Shown piece after piece: positions 60,583 through 64,000 of a DNA stretch of 64,000 nucleotides. Source of the DNA: Oscillospiraceae bacterium (GTDB taxonomy: Bacteria > Bacillota > Clostridia > Oscillospirales > Acutalibacteraceae); assembly GCA_003514385.1 (NCBI GenBank), contig DOQR01000001.1, positions 1-64,000 on the forward strand, given 5' to 3'. Numbering within the stretch: position 1 is the stretch's first letter; the number at the start of each line of letters is the position of its first letter. The notes beneath the pieces are model-generated. The model saw nothing but the letters and a program-made list of their open reading frames with translations. It was not told the origin of the DNA and did not search any database. The position numbers and the translations under genes were made by a program.

Positions 60583-61540
60583 GTTTTTGCGCGCGGCGGC
60601 GGTCATACTCTGCGCGGCGATGGTATTTTCGCTTGCCGCCTGCTCCTCCGGAAAAATTGAATCGAAGAGCGATAAGCTCCGCGTTGTATGCACGCTGTTC
60701 GTGCCGTATGATTTCGTGCGCGAAATAGCCGGAGACAGAGTAGATTTGACTTTGCTGCTCCCGCCCGGAATGGAGAGCCACTCATACGATCCGACTCCCG
60801 CCGATATGAAAGCGGTCAACAATGCGGATTTGTTGATCCGCGTCGGCGAAAATATGGAGACCTGGTCGGCGAAGCTCTTTGACAAATCGACGGGAGCGGG
60901 CGAGTATCTCGATATCGCTTCAGAAATGGGTCTGCGCCTTGCCGCGCATGAGCATGAGCATGAACACGGCCACGAGGACGAGCATGAACATGAGCACGAA
61001 TATGAAGAGGGTTTTGTCGATGCGCATATCTGGACGGACCCGGTCTATGCTCAGGGCATGGTGAAGGTCATAACCGACGCGCTCTGCCGGCTCGACGGCC
61101 GCAACGCCGAGTTCTATAAATCAAACAGCGAAAAGTATATCTCGAAGCTTCAGTCGCTTGATGCAGGATTCAAAGACGCAGTCAAAAACGGAAAGCGCGA
61201 TATAATCGTATTCTCCGGCCGCTTCGCATTCCGCAATTTTACCGAGCGGTATTCGCTGAAATTCGTCAGCGCGCTCGACGCCTGCGCGGACAACTCCGAG
61301 CCGGGTGCCCGGACTGTAGCTAAGATAATAAACACTGTAAAAAACGGGAACATCCCGGTCATTTTCTATGAAGAGCTGGCCGAGCCGCGAACGGCGGAGA
61401 TAATCTGCGGCGAGACGGGCTGTTCGATGCGGCTGTTCCACTCCTGCCACAATGTCAGCCGCGATGAATTTGAGTCCGGGGTCGGCTATCTCTCGCTGAT
61501 GAACGACAATCTCCGAAATCTCAGGGAGGCACTTTCATGA
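60572..61540 (+). CDS. znuA: zinc ABC transporter substrate-binding lipoprotein
   Basis: 322 residues. Lipobox L-A-A-C (24-27). Cluster A-I binding protein with a His/Glu/Asp-rich loop (about 125-145: H-E-H-E-H-E-H-G-H) that catches zinc, and D-A-H-I-W-T-D-P. It overlaps zur by 11 bp, starts at 60572. Confidence 0.93.
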   Translation: MKTKFLRAAAVILCAAMVFSLAACSSGKIESKSDKLRVVCTLFVPYDFVREIAGDRVDLTLLLPPGMESHSYDPTPADMKAVNNADLLIRVGENMETWSAKLFDKSTGAGEYLDIASEMGLRLAAHEHEHEHGHEDEHEHEHEYEEGFVDAHIWTDPVYAQGMVKVITDALCRLDGRNAEFYKSNSEKYISKLQSLDAGFKDAVKNGKRDIIVFSGRFAFRNFTERYSLKFVSALDACADNSEPGARTVAKIINTVKNGNIPVIFYEELAEPRTAEIICGETGCSMRLFHSCHNVSRDEFESGVGYLSLMNDNLRNLREALS

Positions 61541-62259
61541 ACAAAAATATATTGCTTGCCTGCCGCGATGCTGTGATAGGCTACGACAATACTGTAGCGG
61601 TCAACGGCGTGAGCTTTGAGCTTGAGCGCGGAGACTATCTCTGCATAGTCGGCGAAAACGGCTCGGGCAAGAGCACTCTTCTAAAAGGTATTCTGGGGCT
61701 TATCCCGATGAGAGGCGGAAGCGTTGATTTCGCCGACGGGCTCAGGCGCACGGACATAGGCTATCTGCCGCAGCAGACCCAGGCTCAGCGCGACTTCCCC
61801 GCGACGGTGCGCGAGGTAGTGCTCTCCGGCTGTCTCAACGGCTCGAAAGGTCCGTTCTATTCCCGCGCCGACCGCAGCCTTGCTAACAAAAATATGGAAA
61901 AGCTCTCGATAACAAATATCGCGAACAGATCATACCGCGAGCTCTCCGGCGGTCAGCAGCAGAGGGTTCTGCTCGCGCGTGCGCTCTGCGCTGCAAAAGA
62001 GCTGCTTTTGCTCGACGAGCCGGTGACCGGGCTTGACCCGGTGGTGACTGCTGAGTTTTATCGCCTGATAAAAAAGCTCAATCGGGATTCGGGCATAGCC
62101 GTTATTATGGTCTCGCACGATATAGAGTGCGCCGTCGAGAACGCGAACAAGATTCTGCACCTCGGCTCGCGAGGAGTCGAATTTTTCGGCACGACCGAGG
62201 ATTATTTAAAGAGCGACGCCGGACGGCGTTTTGCGGGGAGGGGGAGAAGCGATGTTTGA
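61537..62259 (+). CDS. znuC: zinc ABC transporter ATP-binding protein
   Basis: 240 residues. Walker A G-E-N-G-S-G-K-S-T, Q-loop, signature L-S-G-G-Q-Q-Q-R-V, Walker B L-L-L-L-D-E-P. 4-bp overlap with znuA. Confidence 0.94.
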   Translation: MNKNILLACRDAVIGYDNTVAVNGVSFELERGDYLCIVGENGSGKSTLLKGILGLIPMRGGSVDFADGLRRTDIGYLPQQTQAQRDFPATVREVVLSGCLNGSKGPFYSRADRSLANKNMEKLSITNIANRSYRELSGGQQQRVLLARALCAAKELLLLDEPVTGLDPVVTAEFYRLIKKLNRDSGIAVIMVSHDIECAVENANKILHLGSRGVEFFGTTEDYLKSDAGRRFAGRGRSDV

Positions 62260-63091
62260 ACTTATCGCCGAGATGCTTTCTTATTCATTCATGCGCCGCG
62301 CTCTGATAGCGGGTCTGCTCGTGGCTCTCTGTTCCGCGCTGCTCGGAGTGACTCTCGTATTAAAGCGCTATTCGATGATAGGCGACGGGCTTTCCCATGT
62401 CGGCTTCGGCGCGGCGTGCGTGGCTATGGCTCTGAATGTCGCTCCGCTGAAAATCTCCGTGCCCGTAGTTGTAGTCGCCGCTTTCCTGCTCATGAGGATA
62501 AACGACAACGCGAAGATAAAGGGCGACGCCGCCATAGCGCTCATTTCGAGCACGGCTATAGCAGTCGGCGTCATTGCGGCATCTTTGACAACCGGACTCA
62601 ACACCGATGTGTCGGGCTATATGTTCGGCTCGGTTCTGCTCATGGGCAAAAATGATATTATCGCCTGCGCCGCGATATCGGCGGCGGTGCTCGTGCTCTA
62701 TGTCATATTCTATAACCGCATCTTTGCCGTAACTTTCGATGAGACTTTCGCCGCGGCGACCGGAACAAAGACGGGACTATATAATACTCTTATAGCTTTG
62801 CTCACTGCTGTCACTGTAGTTGTCGGCATGAGGATAATGGGCGCATTATTGATATCAAGTTTGATAATCTTCCCCGCGCTGACTTCGATGCGCGTGTGCA
62901 AGAGCTTCCGCGCGGTGACTGCCGTATCTGCGGCGGTGTCGTGCGTCTGCTTCTTCGCGGGGCTTGTTATCTCCTATGCATTCAACACCCCGGCGGGTGC
63001 GAGCGTAGTCGCGGCGAACGCCGTGTGCCTTATAGTCTTTGCCGCCGCGGGAGCGATAAAAAACAGGATATCGGCAAAAAAGTTTAAATAA
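62252..63091 (+). CDS. znuB: zinc ABC transporter permease
   Basis: 279 residues, eight to nine helices, ABC-3 family (G-D-G-L-S-H-V-G-F-G near 50, L-L-I-S-S-L-I-I-F-P-A near 210). The ATG at 62252 follows GGGGAG and overlaps znuC by 8 bp. Completes zur-znuA-znuC-znuB. Confidence 0.93.
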   Translation: MFELIAEMLSYSFMRRALIAGLLVALCSALLGVTLVLKRYSMIGDGLSHVGFGAACVAMALNVAPLKISVPVVVVAAFLLMRINDNAKIKGDAAIALISSTAIAVGVIAASLTTGLNTDVSGYMFGSVLLMGKNDIIACAAISAAVLVLYVIFYNRIFAVTFDETFAAATGTKTGLYNTLIALLTAVTVVVGMRIMGALLISSLIIFPALTSMRVCKSFRAVTAVSAAVSCVCFFAGLVISYAFNTPAGASVVAANAVCLIVFAAAGAIKNRISAKKFK

Positions 63092-63124
63092 AATGTGACT
63101 ATTCCTTAAAAAAACATAAAAAAC

Positions 63125-63210
63125 TTTTACTATGCTGTTTTTTGTGATATAATCATCGTGTGTTACCCATATTGGGGATATTACCCATGTTGAGTATTAC
63201 GTCAAATAAA
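63125..63210 (+). promoter_or_regulatory. promoter and direct repeats before the ABC gene
   Basis: TATAAT at 63148-63153 with a weak -35 (TTTTAC, 63125-63130). TTACCCATATTG (63163) and TTACCCATGTTG (63181) are near-identical and 18 bp apart, a possible operator with a third half (TTACGTCAAAT, 63197). Confidence 0.5.
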
Positions 63211-63241
63211 TTCCTACGTCAAAAATCTACGGGAGGAAAAA

Positions 63242-63952
63242 ATGCAGGACATAATCACAGTAAATCATCTGAGCAAGTCCTATGGCAGCCACCAGGTGCT
63301 CAACGATATCTCGTTCAGCTTCCAGCCCGGCCAGATCATAGCCCTGCTCGGTCCGAACGGCTCGGGCAAATCGTCTCTCATAAAGATTCTCACGGGTCTT
63401 ATCCACGACTACTCCGGAGAGGTGCTCATAGACGGCGAAGTCCCCGGTCCCTCGACAAAGGCGAAGATAGCATATCTGCCCGAGAAGTCGTATCTCGCGG
63501 ATTGGATGCGCGCCATCGACGCGATAAAATATATCGCGGACTTCTATCCGGACTTCGACCGCGACAAGGCGATGAGAATGCTCGACACATTCGGTCTCCA
63601 GCCCAAGCAGAAGATAAAGTCGATGTCAAAGGGTATGCAGGAGAAGCTCCAGCTCATTCTCGTCATGTGCCGCAACGCGAAGCTCTATATTTTCGATGAG
63701 CCTCTGAGCGGTGTCGACCCCGCCGCGCGCGACGGCATACTCGACATAATCATGAAGAATCACCCGAAGGATTCGACTATGCTCATCTCGACCCATCTTA
63801 TCCACGATGTCGAGAGCATATTCGACCACGCCTTGATGATAGGTCAGGGCAAGATCCTGCTCAACTCGTCCGTTGACGATATATGCAGCAGCGGCAAGAC
63901 GCTTGAGGATGTTTTCAAGGAGGTGTTCAAATATGCTTGGCAAATTGATTAA
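63242..63952 (+). CDS. ABC transporter ATP-binding protein (YtrB/BcrA-like)
   Basis: 236 residues. Walker A G-P-N-G-S-G-K-S-S, signature M-S-K-G-M-Q-E-K instead of L-S-G-G-Q, Walker B L-Y-I-F-D-E-P. That altered signature is common in the YhcH/YtrB group that works with membrane permeases in drug or cell-wall stress efflux. GGGAGG precedes the ATG. It overlaps the next gene by 20 bp. Confidence 0.9.
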   Translation: MQDIITVNHLSKSYGSHQVLNDISFSFQPGQIIALLGPNGSGKSSLIKILTGLIHDYSGEVLIDGEVPGPSTKAKIAYLPEKSYLADWMRAIDAIKYIADFYPDFDRDKAMRMLDTFGLQPKQKIKSMSKGMQEKLQLILVMCRNAKLYIFDEPLSGVDPAARDGILDIIMKNHPKDSTMLISTHLIHDVESIFDHALMIGQGKILLNSSVDDICSSGKTLEDVFKEVFKYAWQID

Positions 63953-64000
63953 GAATGAGATCAAAATGAGCGCGCATACAATGATGAACATCTACATTGC
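63933..64000 (+). CDS. ABC permease, 5' end only
   Basis: The window ends after 22 codons. The ATG at 63933 follows AAGGAGG inside the previous gene. M-L-G-K-L-I-K-N-E-I-K is typical of ABC-2 permease N-termini in this group; nothing more can be said. Confidence 0.7.
   Translation, partial: MLGKLIKNEIKMSAHTMMNIYI

Overview
This is a stretch of chromosome from an endospore-forming member of the Clostridia, and gene content and style suggest an Oscillospirales/Ruminococcaceae-like gut lineage. The evidence is an adjacent spoIVB-spo0A pair, the dnaN-yaaA-recF-remB order, dnaX with an SRP RNA gene just upstream, efp next to a CD1247-type protein, strong GGAGG ribosome sites with some TTG/GTG starts, and many short intrinsic terminators. 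Protein-coding DNA is moderately GC-rich, with a few visibly AT-richer genes. The lineage is inference; the gene identities come from motifs read in the translations. No tRNA, rRNA, CRISPR array, insertion sequence or prophage was seen.

Layout, left to right. 1-16.5 kb: end of a membrane protein, two tandem paralogous lipoproteins, exodeoxyribonuclease III, dCMP deaminase, secA, a metallo-beta-lactamase-fold protein, tadA, a CPBP membrane protease, the sporulation pair spoIVB-spo0A, a secreted or anchored EEP-family phosphoesterase, the efp pair and a GH25/LysM muramidase. 16.6-17.1 kb: an in-frame scar joining remnants of a histidine kinase and a DUF368 transporter. 17.1-27 kb: mntP under a yybP-ykoY manganese riboswitch; a murL-murD2-like pair for making D-Glu-containing peptidoglycan precursor from L-Glu; an M14 peptidase; a nudix-maf-dehydrogenase operon; and an ECF sigma/anti-sigma operon ending in a VanY-type carboxypeptidase. 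27-47.4 kb: hflX, galE, an HD protein, a gene-poor repeat region, rsmA, a SERCA-like calcium ATPase, a heterodimeric ABC exporter, cca, a PHP protein, a nitroreductase, a phosphohexomutase, azlCD and small enzymes.

47.4-56.7 kb is the replication neighbourhood. The run dnaX-ybaB-recR-[origin]-dnaN-yaaA-recF-remB is all on the minus strand. Between recR and dnaN lie six identical DnaA-box-like 9-mers, a degenerate box, five tandem TAG triplets (DnaA-trio) and a 20-bp AT tract, which together look like a complete chromosomal unwinding element. dnaA, the usual neighbour, is absent from the window. SRP RNA lies upstream of dnaX, and a second, weaker cluster of DnaA-like boxes sits at 56.5 kb between divergent genes. 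From 54.6 kb to the end nearly every gene is on the plus strand, as expected for a rightward fork.

56.7-64 kb: an OGG1-like glycosylase, birA, two tandem membrane proteins, a Fur-family regulator with its own promoter and operator in front of a zinc ABC importer (znuA, znuC, znuB), and the start of another ABC transporter operon cut by the window end.

The observations most worth following up are the dnaA-less origin with its DnaA-trio, the murL-murD2 pair, the kinase-DUF368 chimera, a Spo0A with an altered acidic pocket, and a family of dispersed intergenic repeats.
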